Origin: an uncultured Winogradskyella sp.
GTDB taxonomy: Bacteria > Bacteroidota > Bacteroidia > Flavobacteriales > Flavobacteriaceae
Length of the DNA: 64,000 bases
Assembly (NCBI GenBank): GCA_913055905.1
Contig: CAJXLB010000002.1
Span: 372,001-436,000 of the forward strand
Direction: 5' to 3'
The notes under the pieces were generated by a model. It was not told the DNA's origin. It saw only the letters and a program-made list of their open reading frames with translations, and ran no database searches. Each line of letters begins with the position of its first letter. Position 1 is the first letter of the stretch. Both the position numbers and the translations under genes were made by a program. Below are positions 17,877 to 27,159 of the stretch, one piece after another.

Positions 17877-18965
17877 TTAAAAGCCAAATGTGTCTTCAAA
17901 CCATCCGAAAAATTTACGCATTGGTTTGTTATCATTAAATCGGTAACCCAGGTGAACACTGAAAAAGGAAAAGTTTCTACTTAATTGGTTGGATTCGTTG
18001 TTGTTGTTATTGTAATTTCTGAAATTTCCCGATAAGCCAAAAAACCAACGATAAGCATTATAGCCCAGAGCTGCTTCTGTTTCCGCCGAAAAGAACAAGG
18101 CGTCAAAAGTCTCATTTTCAATACCAGGTCTAACATAGGTTGAGTTATTGTACCCAGCGCCAAAGTGCAAGCCAATGGTTGCAAACCACTTGCTTTTATA
18201 TACAAAGGTATGCATGTAGCCCAGCTGGCCAATGACATCAAAACTCTGAATTTTTGAGAGCGATGGTCCTTGCAGATTTGCAATATCCAAATTGGGCTGT
18301 GTAATGCCATAGGAGTACATAAGCCTAGGTATGAGGCTACCTGCGCTTTTGAGTTGTCGTTCTGTTTGGGCATAATACGCTCTAAAAGAAAAGTTGGGAT
18401 TAACGATAAAAAAAGTACTTCCGCGAAATAAGTTTAATTCCGTATTGCTAAAATCTATACCTTCCGTTAATTCATTTGAGACGTTATTTCTAAAACCTTT
18501 TACATACGTGTATTCCAGTTCTTGTCGCCACTGATCGGAATAGAAAAAATTTAGGCTAGTACTTAGTGAGGAGGCATTTTCGGCAATCTGGTCACTTGCG
18601 TTAATTAAAAAACTTGGAGACCATGACACTTCCAAAGCAATCCATTTATAGTCGAATGAAACGCCCAAAAAATATTCTCCCAAAGGTTCTAATTCCAGAA
18701 GCGTCTCACCACTTGGAGATTGGGCTTGAAAGCGGTTGGTGTTAGCAGTGAAAAATGATTTTATAATTATATTTTCAAAATAATTGACTCTATAGGTAGA
18801 ATCGTACCCTTTAAGTCGAGCATGTTGAATTTGCTTTTCCTTATCATAGGGTCTCATTTTTTGGGCGAAAGACCAATTGGCACCAAAAATGAAAAAAATT
18901 ATAACGACTATAACGGAGAGTCTGATCTTTTGACCAATAAAAAGTTTAGTGTGAAATCTTACCAT
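17877..18965 (-). CDS. DUF4421 family outer-membrane protein
   Basis: 362 residues. An N-terminal basic stretch and hydrophobic segment end in a likely signal-peptidase site (NWSFAQ), after which come alternating amphipathic strands rich in aromatic residues, ending in a strand with terminal Phe (FEDTFGF), as in outer-membrane beta-barrels. The pattern [10 protein letters not shown] near the end is typical of DUF4421, a Bacteroidota family of unknown function. Its start overlaps the end of the upstream ABC-ATPase gene by 20 bp, so the two are co-translated. Confidence 0.82.
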   Translation of the reverse strand: MVRFHTKLFIGQKIRLSVIVVIIFFIFGANWSFAQKMRPYDKEKQIQHARLKGYDSTYRVNYFENIIIKSFFTANTNRFQAQSPSGETLLELEPLGEYFLGVSFDYKWIALEVSWSPSFLINASDQIAENASSLSTSLNFFYSDQWRQELEYTYVKGFRNNVSNELTEGIDFSNTELNLFRGSTFFIVNPNFSFRAYYAQTERQLKSAGSLIPRLMYSYGITQPNLDIANLQGPSLSKIQSFDVIGQLGYMHTFVYKSKWFATIGLHFGAGYNNSTYVRPGIENETFDALFFSAETEAALGYNAYRWFFGLSGNFRNYNNNNNESNQLSRNFSFFSVHLGYRFNDNKPMRKFFGWFEDTFGF

Positions 18966-19617
18966 CGATCATGGTCAATTTTTTGTCTGCCATATCGGCT
19001 AACTCCCTATTGTGGGTAACGATAACGAAGGTTTGTTTAAACTCATCACGAAGTTTAAAAAATAACCTATGTAATTGTTCTGCAGATTCGCTATCCAAGT
19101 TGCCAGAGGGCTCATCGGCAAAAATGATTTTGGGGTCATTCATAAGGGCTCTTGCTACGGCAACGCGTTGCTGTTCTCCTCCAGACAAACTATTCGGTTT
19201 ATGGTGATAGCGTTTAGATAAGCCCAAATAATCTAAAAGTTCCTTAGCTTTTTTCTCTGCCTTTGAAACGGAAGATTTATTTATAAAAGCTGGTATGCAT
19301 ACATTTTCTAAAGCTGTAAATTCAGGTAGTAACTGATGGAATTGAAATATAAAACCAATTTTCTGATTTCTGAATTTTGCCAAGGCCTTGTCGTTCATTT
19401 TTTTGACGGAAACACCATCAATCACTAACTCTGTGTTCGGCGCATTATCAGGTTTGTCCAAAGTTCCCAAAATCTGTAGGAGGGTGGTTTTCCCCGCTCC
19501 GGAGGGCCCTACAATTGAGATGATATCACTTTCTGAAATAGTGATATCTACGCCTTTTAAGACTTCTAAGTCTCCGTAAGACTTATGAATATTTTTTGCT
19601 TCTATGATTACTCCCAT
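18946..19617 (-). CDS. LolD/MacB-type ABC transporter ATP-binding protein
   Basis: 223 residues, single nucleotide-binding domain. Walker [10 protein letters not shown] (about 38-46), signature [10 protein letters not shown], Walker [13 protein letters not shown] and a switch His in VTHN are all present. The sequence belongs to the LolD/FtsE/MacB group, which drives lipoprotein release or mechanotransmission across the periplasm. No permease gene is adjacent; instead it lies 38 bp after a DUF5916 gene and overlaps a DUF4421 gene, both encoding predicted outer-membrane proteins. Confidence 0.9.
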   Translation of the reverse strand: MGVIIEAKNIHKSYGDLEVLKGVDITISESDIISIVGPSGAGKTTLLQILGTLDKPDNAPNTELVIDGVSVKKMNDKALAKFRNQKIGFIFQFHQLLPEFTALENVCIPAFINKSSVSKAEKKAKELLDYLGLSKRYHHKPNSLSGGEQQRVAVARALMNDPKIIFADEPSGNLDSESAEQLHRLFFKLRDEFKQTFVIVTHNRELADMADKKLTMIDGKISH

Positions 19618-19655
19618 CAGGAAGTGAAAATAGTATTAAAAGTGTTAATGCGCAA

Positions 19656-22082
19656 TTAGGATGACCTTTTATTTCCCTTGAATATAGAACTTATACCTCG
19701 CCAATCTATAAAATACTGCAAACGAACAGATATGGTGTGTTGCACGGGTTGTGCAAAGAGCAGGTCTAGACTTTCATTAAAATTGTCATCTATATTTTCG
19801 TCATTATTGAATAGCTGATTTCTATAAAGAACGGTAAGAAAACTACCTTGGACAAATTGCCAAGAATAGCTCAAATCAATATTCCAGGTACTGAAATTAA
19901 TATTTGGATTATCGCTTACATTGGAAACGGTATAACCAGAATCTGTGGTTAAGCGTCCATTATCCAAAAGCGTAAAAAGTTGTTCATCATATTTAACAGT
20001 ATCCCAATAATGCCTAAAGGTTAAAGAGAGGGAGTGAAAAGGGTTAAAATTATAGTTCCCTGACAAGGTGTTGGTAACGCGCTGCCTATTGCGTTCTCCA
20101 AAGATAGGTTCATCGTTCTCTTGTGTAGCATAACCGCGATCACCGTTTCTGAAATCAAAATTAAAACCGTATCTCAATAACAGTTTGTCACTGGCTCTAA
20201 CCCGTGGTTCAATTTCAAAATCATAGCCAAAATAATCCCGTCCTTGTTCAAACAATGTTTCAACATTTGCCCGTAAATCTATAGCAAATATGCGGTTATA
20301 GTTGGAAGAAATCCAACCACCTGTACTTACCGTGTTCTCAAATATGAATGGTCTTCCATCTCTCGACTCAAAAAAATCATATTGTTTTCCTGGCTCTATA
20401 TTAAGTCTTAGCCCGTAGGAGTCTAGTTTTGTAGTTGTTGCTCTGTAACCACCACCGATATTGAATCGGGCAAATCTATTAGGGTCTACTAAACGTCTGT
20501 AATTTATAAAAGCATTTACTCTGTAGCTATTAAGCTTTCCCTGAGGCTCAAAGATTTGATAGGAAATATCTGCACCAAAATCATTTTGATTATTTCTGAG
20601 ATTTAAGCCCAAATCATTTATGTTGTATTTGGTATCTGCAAAGCGGTGGTCAAAACTGTAGCGTAGATTACCATGAACCTTGCCAACTCTTAAGAAACTA
20701 CTAAAGCCAGTTTCCCAACCAGAGTCAACATAATTTACATTACTCATTCTTAGCTCCGTATCAATACGGTAAGTGTTTCTTCGATTTACGATATTGGCAA
20801 CCAAAGCTGTGGCGTTTCCATCTCTAAAACCACCTTCACGGGTTACGTTGGTATTGATTAAACTCACTGCCGAATTTCCATTAAACTGCTGATCGACAAC
20901 GAGAATATTGTAATTGGCAAAAGGCTCTACAACTTGCTGGCGCTGCTCTCCTGTGATGGTATCCGTAATAACAGCATTGGTCTTTTCAGTGATGGCATTA
21001 AAGAATCCAACTCCCAATCCTTTTTTGGTACGTCCAGAAACTTTGACGGCATTAAGAACCTTGACTTCATCTGGTACATTGGCCACCTCATTGTCATTCA
21101 GGTCTACATCGCCAGTTGGACCATTACCGACACGTCGGGAAAAGAAAAGGCCACCTTTGGAAAATAAATCGACACCCTCAGTAAAAAATTGACGTTGTTC
21201 TCTAAAGGTTTGTTCAAAGGGACCTAAATTGAGTACAATGTTATCAAAACCCGCCTGACTGAAATCTGGCACGAGCGTAGCATCTAGAGTGAAGTTATCG
21301 CTTATACCATATTTTACATCCATACCAAAGGTAAGGTCTGTTGTGGTTTCGTTGTCAAAATTATCTACAATCCCAGTAGAGAAGGGGTAAAGGTTTAATC
21401 GAACAGGTGGTTTTAAATTATTAAGACCTGTTAACTCTCCATGGTAAAGTCCAACATTTCCTTTGGTGGGATCAATGGCATTCCAGCTGTATTGGGACCG
21501 TTCTCTTCTAAAGTTTCTATGAAGTTGTAAACCCCAAATAGGTCTTTCCTGTTCCGGGAACCGCAAAGTTCTATAGGGAATTTCCATTTCTACTATCCAA
21601 CCGTCTTCAACAATTTTAACGGCACTGCGCCAAACGGCATTCCAACTTCTGTCCGTGCCTATACTAGGGTTTGCAATAGCATCCACTTGTTGTCCAGAAC
21701 TAAAGACCGTAAACTGAGTGTCGTTTTGCGAATCATTGTTGGGATTAAGCACCACCATGAAAAAATCAGCCTGCCCAAAATTATCTCTGGCCGTAAGCTG
21801 TTTCATAATGCTCTTGGGGTCATCATAGAGGTAGGCACCAACATAAATGGCTTTATCGTCGAAACTAATCTTTACTTCGGTACGCTCTTCAAATGGTCTC
21901 GTATTTCCTATGTCTGGCTCAAACTGAATGAAACCAGTAGCTATATCTGCATTTTGCCAAGCCTCATCATTAAGTATGCCATCAATTTTTGGAGGTGTTT
22001 GTGTTCTTTTGGCTTCCAATGTCTTTTTCTCTTGCCCATGTGAAGAAATGCCACAGCAGAAAAAGATAAGACAGCAAAACAT
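19656..22082 (-). CDS. DUF5916 outer-membrane protein with CBM9-like N-terminal domain
   Basis: 808 residues. A signal peptide (hydrophobic residues 1-16, ending near SHGQ) is followed by a carbohydrate-binding-like domain starting with PPKIDGILNDEAWQNA, as in family 9 CBM-like modules, to about residue 220. The remainder is a beta-barrel-like region with repeated aromatic strands. This is the architecture of the Bacteroidota DUF5916 family. The substrate is unknown. Leads an apparent operon with the LolD-type ATPase and the DUF4421 protein. Confidence 0.88.
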   Translation of the reverse strand: MFCCLIFFCCGISSHGQEKKTLEAKRTQTPPKIDGILNDEAWQNADIATGFIQFEPDIGNTRPFEERTEVKISFDDKAIYVGAYLYDDPKSIMKQLTARDNFGQADFFMVVLNPNNDSQNDTQFTVFSSGQQVDAIANPSIGTDRSWNAVWRSAVKIVEDGWIVEMEIPYRTLRFPEQERPIWGLQLHRNFRRERSQYSWNAIDPTKGNVGLYHGELTGLNNLKPPVRLNLYPFSTGIVDNFDNETTTDLTFGMDVKYGISDNFTLDATLVPDFSQAGFDNIVLNLGPFEQTFREQRQFFTEGVDLFSKGGLFFSRRVGNGPTGDVDLNDNEVANVPDEVKVLNAVKVSGRTKKGLGVGFFNAITEKTNAVITDTITGEQRQQVVEPFANYNILVVDQQFNGNSAVSLINTNVTREGGFRDGNATALVANIVNRRNTYRIDTELRMSNVNYVDSGWETGFSSFLRVGKVHGNLRYSFDHRFADTKYNINDLGLNLRNNQNDFGADISYQIFEPQGKLNSYRVNAFINYRRLVDPNRFARFNIGGGYRATTTKLDSYGLRLNIEPGKQYDFFESRDGRPFIFENTVSTGGWISSNYNRIFAIDLRANVETLFEQGRDYFGYDFEIEPRVRASDKLLLRYGFNFDFRNGDRGYATQENDEPIFGERNRQRVTNTLSGNYNFNPFHSLSLTFRHYWDTVKYDEQLFTLLDNGRLTTDSGYTVSNVSDNPNINFSTWNIDLSYSWQFVQGSFLTVLYRNQLFNNDENIDDNFNESLDLLFAQPVQHTISVRLQYFIDWRGISSIFKGNKRSS

Positions 22083-22217
22083 GATTTTATGCCATACTTT
22101 GGAATCTATTAGTAACGTTATGATAGAAAACGGGTAAATTGGAGTTCGTTTTTTTCCTCGTGCAAAACTACATTGAAGAACTAAAGCCCGCTCTTAACTA
22201 AACGTTAAAACTAAATG

Positions 22218-22225
22218 TATCTTTG
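22218..22225 (+). promoter_or_regulatory. Possible -7 promoter element for the small membrane-protein gene
   Basis: TATCTTTG fits the TAnnTTTG consensus of Bacteroidota sigma factors and lies 54 bp before the start at 22280. The -33 TTG is not clear. Confidence 0.35.
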
Positions 22226-22279
22226 CAGTGTAAACAAAAGAGGCTTTTCTTAACTTCGTTATGAAAGAAATATCTTTTT

Positions 22280-22546
22280 ATGAGTAAATACAAAAAATTA
22301 GCCATAAGCTTGCTGTGCGACGCCCTAGGTTACGTTTCTTTTTTGTTTCCTGCTTTTGATTTTGTATGGGCTCCTTTATCCGCCTACGTTATGACAAAGC
22401 TTTACAAAGGCAAAGAAGGCAAAGTTGCTGCGGTAATTTCTTTTATTGAAGAGGCGTTGCCTATGCTAGATGTTATACCAACATTCACTTTTATGTGGTT
22501 GTATACTTATGTTTTTAAGACTGAACAGACAGTGCCTAAAACGTAA
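22280..22546 (+). CDS. Small conserved-type membrane protein, function unknown
   Basis: 88 residues with two or three hydrophobic segments (about 7-40 and 62-78) separated by a KGKEGKVAA loop. The central acidic helix FIEEALPMLDVIP is part of the membrane region. No known function. It is monocistronic: a -7-like element lies upstream and a strong bidirectional terminator directly follows its stop codon. Confidence 0.72.
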   Translation: MSKYKKLAISLLCDALGYVSFLFPAFDFVWAPLSAYVMTKLYKGKEGKVAAVISFIEEALPMLDVIPTFTFMWLYTYVFKTEQTVPKT

Positions 22547-22573
22547 AATAGCCCTCAAAACGAGGGCTATTTT
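22545..22573. terminator. Bidirectional intrinsic terminator
   Basis: Perfect 12-bp arms AAAATAGCCCTC / GAGGGCTATTTT around a 5-nt loop, with A/T runs on both sides. It serves the small membrane-protein gene (plus) and the lipoprotein gene (minus), which converge here. Confidence 0.9.
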
Positions 22574-22597
22574 ACATAAATAATGACTTAAACAATA

Positions 22598-23167
22598 TTA
22601 AATAACTGCAAAATTGAAAGTTACTTCGATATCCGTTTCTCCGCCTGCGTTTGTAGGGTCGCCATCGCTTACTCCTGGTGCATCTTTGTCTGGCTCATGC
22701 AATAATGTAACGGTTAAAGTATTGGTAGACCCATTAGCACCTGTAGTTAAGGTAATATCCAAACCTACAGGGTTTCCATTATCGTCCTGATCGTTATAAA
22801 CTATAGTTGGACCAACTCCTCCTGTATATTGGAAGAAGAATTGATGCTCATCATCTTCTTCGGCAATTTCAGTGGTTTTGTCTTCGATTGGGTCTTCCAA
22901 TTCGTTCAATACTTCAACACTTCCATTATAAACGGTATTCACGTTTAATGTCCCTGTTGTAACTATTGGTGCATCCGGACCATCACCATCGAGGTCTCTA
23001 GACTCAAAAACAACTGGGTTTCCGCCACCTTGAGGTGTTAAGGTTAACCTTAACGTTGTAATAACCTCTTCCTCATTTACTGGAATTGGTGCGTCATCGT
23101 CATCTGAACATGATGTAAAGGCAATACTAAAAAGCAAAGCTAAACTGAGTAATTTAATTGTTTTCAT
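22598..23167 (-). CDS. Acidic lipoprotein linked to a TonB-dependent receptor
   Basis: About 189 residues from the Met before the signal peptide (MKTIKLLSLALLFSIAF then TSC lipobox); an upstream in-frame Met at 23224 would bury the signal. The mature protein starts SDDDDAP and is very rich in Asp, Glu and Gly, with TLTPQGGGNPVVF and a DQDDNGNPVG loop resembling metal-binding segments. No enzymatic domain. It lies 65 bp downstream of the TonB-dependent receptor gene and is probably a surface or periplasmic partner of it. Confidence 0.85.
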   Translation of the reverse strand: MKTIKLLSLALLFSIAFTSCSDDDDAPIPVNEEEVITTLRLTLTPQGGGNPVVFESRDLDGDGPDAPIVTTGTLNVNTVYNGSVEVLNELEDPIEDKTTEIAEEDDEHQFFFQYTGGVGPTIVYNDQDDNGNPVGLDITLTTGANGSTNTLTVTLLHEPDKDAPGVSDGDPTNAGGETDIEVTFNFAVI

Positions 23168-23232
23168 GGTATTAATTGTTTTTACTTGGTTATTTAAATA
23201 ATTATTGAGATTCATATAAGACATTAATTGTA

Positions 23233-25632
23233 TTAATAATTAAATTGTATTTGTAATAAGATGTTTCTTCCTACATCATCAGCAAAATAGCGCAGTCTAT
23301 TAAGATAAGATCGGTACTGCGTATCAAATATATTATTCACGCTCAATGCTACTTTTATATCAGAAGTTTTGAAAGCGTTAAAGGTCATTTCGCCATAAAG
23401 GTGCATAAGGTGATAGGCTGGTGGCGGTGTGCTTATGTCTACTAGTACAGTTTCATTTCTAGAAGGTATAAACACATTAAAATTGTTATCAGGGAAACGG
23501 GTTTGTTCCAAAACCAATTGACTCGTAAGTCCGATGGTAAAATCTTTCCAATTAGAGTTGGTATAGCTTAGTGTATTCTCGGTTGTAAATGCAGGAATAT
23601 CAATAAGCGGACGATTTCGGTCTAAATCATTACCAATTATAAAGGCTGACTTATTTCGTAAGTTCCAGTTCTCTGTAATATTATAAGCTGCATTTAAATC
23701 TATGCCATATAGCTCTGAATCGGATTGGACATAATTCCATACAGGAAAGGCACCACGTATGGTTTGCTCTACGCCAAAAGGTTCAATGTAAATAAAGTCA
23801 TTGATTCGATTGTAAAAACCCTCTAATAGCATGTTAAAGTTGCTGTCTTTATAGGAATAGCTCAATGCCACACGGTGTGATAGTTCTTGCCCAAGCCTTA
23901 AATCACCCAATTCTATACGAGCAGCAGAGTGGTGGAGCCCTTCACTAAACAATTCTGACGGATTGGGAGGTCTTCTCGCTAAACTATAATTACCAATAAT
24001 GTAGCTATGCTCATTTAGGTTGGCCTTTATTCCAGCAGAAGCTGAAATATTATGAAAATTAAACACAGGATTTGTGAGTAACTGCGTGCCAATATCCTCA
24101 ATAACAATGTCAGCAAAATCGATATCATAGCCACGTTCTTCCCAACGGCTCGTTCTATAAAACTTTAAAGCATCTATGCGGTTAAAATCATACCGAATAC
24201 CAGCATCTAATAACAGATTTTCATTTACCGAATAAGATGACGTAACATAAGCCCCAAAATCGTATTTGTCGTAATCAGGGATTAAACGTCTTACTCCAGT
24301 TTCTGGATTGGCAAAATTGTTCTGATATCTGCCCATGACACCGAAGTCAATACTATAATCTTGATTGGAATCCAGATTCACATCAAACAAAACCGTATGC
24401 GTTTGTAGATTTAGGTCTATGGCAGGTTTGTTTCGGTCATCACCAACACGAACATCAAATTCAAACCGTTGATTATTCTGATAATCATACTGCACATTAA
24501 CCTTACCAAATTTTTTAAAACGTTTATAATATTGCGCCTTTACCAAATGGTGTGTTATCTCTTGTCTTGGTGAGACAATGTCATAGGTAAAATCATTAAT
24601 TACAGCTGGCTGCTGGCTGTTTATTGCATCGACCAAGTCGGTAATATTTCCTATATGAGCAGCCCTTAATATCCCTATTGTATTATTGAGATAACTGTAG
24701 AATACCTCAAAACCAGATTCAAATTTGCGCTTACCACCTTTAAAAGTGAAACCTCCGGACTGCAACCCAGTATTACTCAAATTATAATCTGGTGCTTCAA
24801 AATCGCCGTTCTGCTTGTAAGAGCCTTGCGCATTGACATACCAACCTCCTTTAAAGCTTTTGTTTAGACTAGAGCTAAAATTAAAACCTCTTCCGTTGGT
24901 TTGGCCACCAATTATGGTTTGTCCATATAGTGTGTCTGTAAGAATCGTTGGCCTTGGATTAATGACAATAACACCACCTACAGCATCACCACCAAAAGCT
25001 AAAGCTCCAGCACCTTTTATGACTGAAATTTGATCTGCAGAATTGATATCTACGCTAGGAGCATGTTCAATTCCCCATTCTTGATCTTGCAAGCGTACAT
25101 TATTATTTAAAACAAGTAAACGACTGCTGTGCATACCGTTAATCATTGGTTTAACTATTGTATTTCCTGTATTTATCGATGATACTCCCGGAACTTCCTT
25201 AAGGGCATCACCAAGGCTTAAGGCACTGTATTTGGATAAGGTTTCAGCTTTGATTACAGTCTCTTGAGCTGTTTCCGTGACATTTCGCTGTATTTTTCCA
25301 CTTACAGATACTTCGCTTAATTCTTCGATATGGTGCTCCAGGGCAATGGACTTAAAAGTATCACCATTGATGTTATAGGATACGGTTTTTGTCTCGCATC
25401 CAATGTGTGATATCGTAAGTGTTAATGGGCCTTTACAAAGATTCTCTATTTTGAATTTACCATCAAAATCTGAGGTGGTGTATCGATCTCTTTCCTTAAT
25501 GTATATGGTTGCAGAGATGATAGGCGTTCCATCATGAAAATCTGTAAGTTCCCCTAAAAATGTGTAATTACAGTCTTGGCTATAACTAAAACTAGTTATC
25601 ACCAAAAACAGGAGTCCTATATATCGGAACAT
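23233..25632 (-). CDS. TonB-dependent receptor with carboxypeptidase-regulatory-like N-terminal domain
   Basis: 799 residues. Signal peptide at 1-18, then a ~80-residue CarboxypepD_reg-like domain (TPIISATIYIKERDRYTTSDFDGKF), a TonB plug (from about 115, with LGDALKEVPGVSS and GAGALAFGGDAVGGVI) and a C-terminal barrel ending in an aromatic strand (LLQIQFNY). There is no SusD gene next to it, so it is not a polysaccharide-uptake SusC. The plug resembles receptors of the ZnuD/metal type; together with the His-rich exported protein encoded just upstream this suggests metal uptake, which is inference. Confidence 0.93.
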   Translation of the reverse strand: MFRYIGLLFLVITSFSYSQDCNYTFLGELTDFHDGTPIISATIYIKERDRYTTSDFDGKFKIENLCKGPLTLTISHIGCETKTVSYNINGDTFKSIALEHHIEELSEVSVSGKIQRNVTETAQETVIKAETLSKYSALSLGDALKEVPGVSSINTGNTIVKPMINGMHSSRLLVLNNNVRLQDQEWGIEHAPSVDINSADQISVIKGAGALAFGGDAVGGVIVINPRPTILTDTLYGQTIIGGQTNGRGFNFSSSLNKSFKGGWYVNAQGSYKQNGDFEAPDYNLSNTGLQSGGFTFKGGKRKFESGFEVFYSYLNNTIGILRAAHIGNITDLVDAINSQQPAVINDFTYDIVSPRQEITHHLVKAQYYKRFKKFGKVNVQYDYQNNQRFEFDVRVGDDRNKPAIDLNLQTHTVLFDVNLDSNQDYSIDFGVMGRYQNNFANPETGVRRLIPDYDKYDFGAYVTSSYSVNENLLLDAGIRYDFNRIDALKFYRTSRWEERGYDIDFADIVIEDIGTQLLTNPVFNFHNISASAGIKANLNEHSYIIGNYSLARRPPNPSELFSEGLHHSAARIELGDLRLGQELSHRVALSYSYKDSNFNMLLEGFYNRINDFIYIEPFGVEQTIRGAFPVWNYVQSDSELYGIDLNAAYNITENWNLRNKSAFIIGNDLDRNRPLIDIPAFTTENTLSYTNSNWKDFTIGLTSQLVLEQTRFPDNNFNVFIPSRNETVLVDISTPPPAYHLMHLYGEMTFNAFKTSDIKVALSVNNIFDTQYRSYLNRLRYFADDVGRNILLQIQFNY

Positions 25633-25669
25633 ATTTAAAGGTTAAATTAGCGAAATGAACTTGTGTGCA

Positions 25670-26008
25670 CTAAGCTAACATAGGCGGACCTCGCAAATAA
25701 GAGACTAATTGCTGATGCGGAAGAAAATATAAATAACAAGCGTCTTCTAATTCAGATTTAAAATTTTGAACGACAACTTGTTTTTCCTTAGGAATGAAAA
25801 AATGTGAATTAGTGAGTTTAAATTTGTAAAACTCACAATCCACGTCAAGTTCGTGGAGATGAGTCTTTGATGCGTCATTGCTCTCACAAACCTGATGCTT
25901 GTGATGGGTAAAAACGTGTGCCAGTTTTACAGCGGAGGGCGCAAATACAGCCATTACTAACACGAGCGCTAGTCCTTGTAGGTAAGATTTGTAAGTAGTT
26001 TTGCGCAT
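25670..26008 (-). CDS. Small exported histidine-rich protein
   Basis: 112 residues. A hydrophobic helix at about residues 12-28 looks like a signal or anchor. Just after it comes a His/Cys cluster (HVFTHHKHQVC) and then HLHELDVDC, giving at least seven His and two Cys within ~35 residues, the look of a periplasmic metal-binding segment. No known family recognised. The gene starts 1 base before the stop of the DUF6787 gene (TAATG overlap) and precedes the TonB receptor by 37 bp, so it likely works with that receptor. Confidence 0.75.
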   Translation of the reverse strand: MRKTTYKSYLQGLALVLVMAVFAPSAVKLAHVFTHHKHQVCESNDASKTHLHELDVDCEFYKFKLTNSHFFIPKEKQVVVQNFKSELEDACYLYFLPHQQLVSYLRGPPMLA

Positions 26009-26502
26009 TAATCTAAAAAACGTTTAAATCCCATTCGTTTCAACATTTTCTTCTCAAATTCCCAGAAAAATTTGAATTGACCAAAAAGCCAACCGAAGGT
26101 TACCAAAAGAATTTGATAAAAAATTAGCCCAATGATAACAAATAAAATCCAGTATAGAACAGGGTTTAAGTTTTCTTTAGTAATTCCAATAAGTTTTATA
26201 ATTGGTCTTCCAATATATAACGACGAACTTCCAGTTACTGCAAAGACTATAAAAACGCGTATCATTTCCCAGCGGTAGGTGAGTACCCATTTGTTTTCCA
26301 GTTTTTTAAAGAGAAAAAGTGTGAATTTCAGCAATACAAAACCTATGACAATAGCAAAGGCTATTACGAAGAAAAGTCCATAATTGTTGAAAAGCAGTGA
26401 GCTAAATTTAAATGCCGAGTATCCTAATCCTAAAATACCGAGTAAGGGAAAAATCAATTGCCAGTTTCTCTCAATATCCCAATCTTCTTTAAATTTTTTC
26501 AT
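26008..26502 (-). CDS. DUF6787-like membrane protein with internal duplication
   Basis: About 164 residues from MKKFKEDW; an alternative Met seven codons upstream (26523) adds only a polar stretch. Four hydrophobic helices occur as two pairs, and each half begins with a similar amphipathic motif (ERNWQLIFPLLGI and LTYRWEMIRVFIVFAVTGSSSLYIG). The second half matches, as I recall it, the DUF6787 family of Bacteroidota inner-membrane proteins. Function unknown. Its stop overlaps the start of the His-rich protein gene. Confidence 0.75.
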   Translation of the reverse strand: MKKFKEDWDIERNWQLIFPLLGILGLGYSAFKFSSLLFNNYGLFFVIAFAIVIGFVLLKFTLFLFKKLENKWVLTYRWEMIRVFIVFAVTGSSSLYIGRPIIKLIGITKENLNPVLYWILFVIIGLIFYQILLVTFGWLFGQFKFFWEFEKKMLKRMGFKRFLD

Positions 26503-26530
26503 AGCAGCAGTTTGAGGCTGCAAAATTACA

Positions 26531-26971
26531 TCAAATTCTAGGAATAAAACTAGACAAACGTTGACCGTAGGTTAATTGAAAGTAAATGAAATAATTATAC
26601 AATAAATAGTTGACTTCGTAACCGTAATCAGTTCTCGGGTCATAATCTATTGGTAGCATATATAGATTAGGGTCAAATTCTGAGGGCTGATAGTGTCTTA
26701 AATTCCAATTTTGTACCAAAATAGCATTGCGACCCTCTAAAAATTGTTGCGAATAGTATCCTCTAGGCCGCGCTGTACTTAAGAGCCATTGATTAAATCC
26801 TGGTTCAATGATTATGATTTCGTAATCCGTTTCTTCACTGCTTATCCTTACGGTATCGGTTTTAACTAGTGGATTAGGTTTGTCATGATTAATGACTTGG
26901 GTTGATTGATAGGACTTGCAAGACAGCAAGACGATGGCAATGATTACAATTTGTGCGTAAAAATATTTCAT
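26531..26971 (-). CDS. DUF6146-like lipoprotein
   Basis: 146 residues with a signal peptide and lipobox (IVLLSC, Cys at about 18). The mature part holds YEIIIIEPGFNQWLLSTARPRGYYSQ and GYEVNYLLYNYFIYFQ, which I recognise from memory as the DUF6146 family confined to Bacteroidota. No function is known. It is first in a run with the DUF6787 gene (28 bp gap). Confidence 0.8.
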   Translation of the reverse strand: MKYFYAQIVIIAIVLLSCKSYQSTQVINHDKPNPLVKTDTVRISSEETDYEIIIIEPGFNQWLLSTARPRGYYSQQFLEGRNAILVQNWNLRHYQPSEFDPNLYMLPIDYDPRTDYGYEVNYLLYNYFIYFQLTYGQRLSSFIPRI

Positions 26972-27109
26972 AATATAAAGGTATTAAATTAATAAGTTCT
27001 AAATCTCAGCATATAGTTGCTCCACCAAAGGAACAACTAAAAACACTGTTTTGAAATCAGGAACTAGTGAACACACCTTTCCAATGAGTTTGCGAAACAA
27101 TTCACAAAA

Positions 27110-27139
27110 AAAAGCAGCTCCGTGATCAGAACTGCTTTT
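27110..27139 (-). terminator. Probable terminator after the DUF937 gene
   Basis: Arms AAAAGCAG / CTGCTTTT around a 14-nt loop; on the minus strand the stem leads into a T-run (seven T). It lies 20 bp downstream of the DUF937 stop codon. Confidence 0.7.
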
Positions 27140-27159
27140 ATCATTTATAGTAGCATTAG

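Noticed and set aside
23233-25632. SusC of a polysaccharide utilisation locus
   Set aside because: There is no SusD-like gene or glycoside hydrolase beside it, and the neighbours are a His-rich protein and a small acidic lipoprotein.
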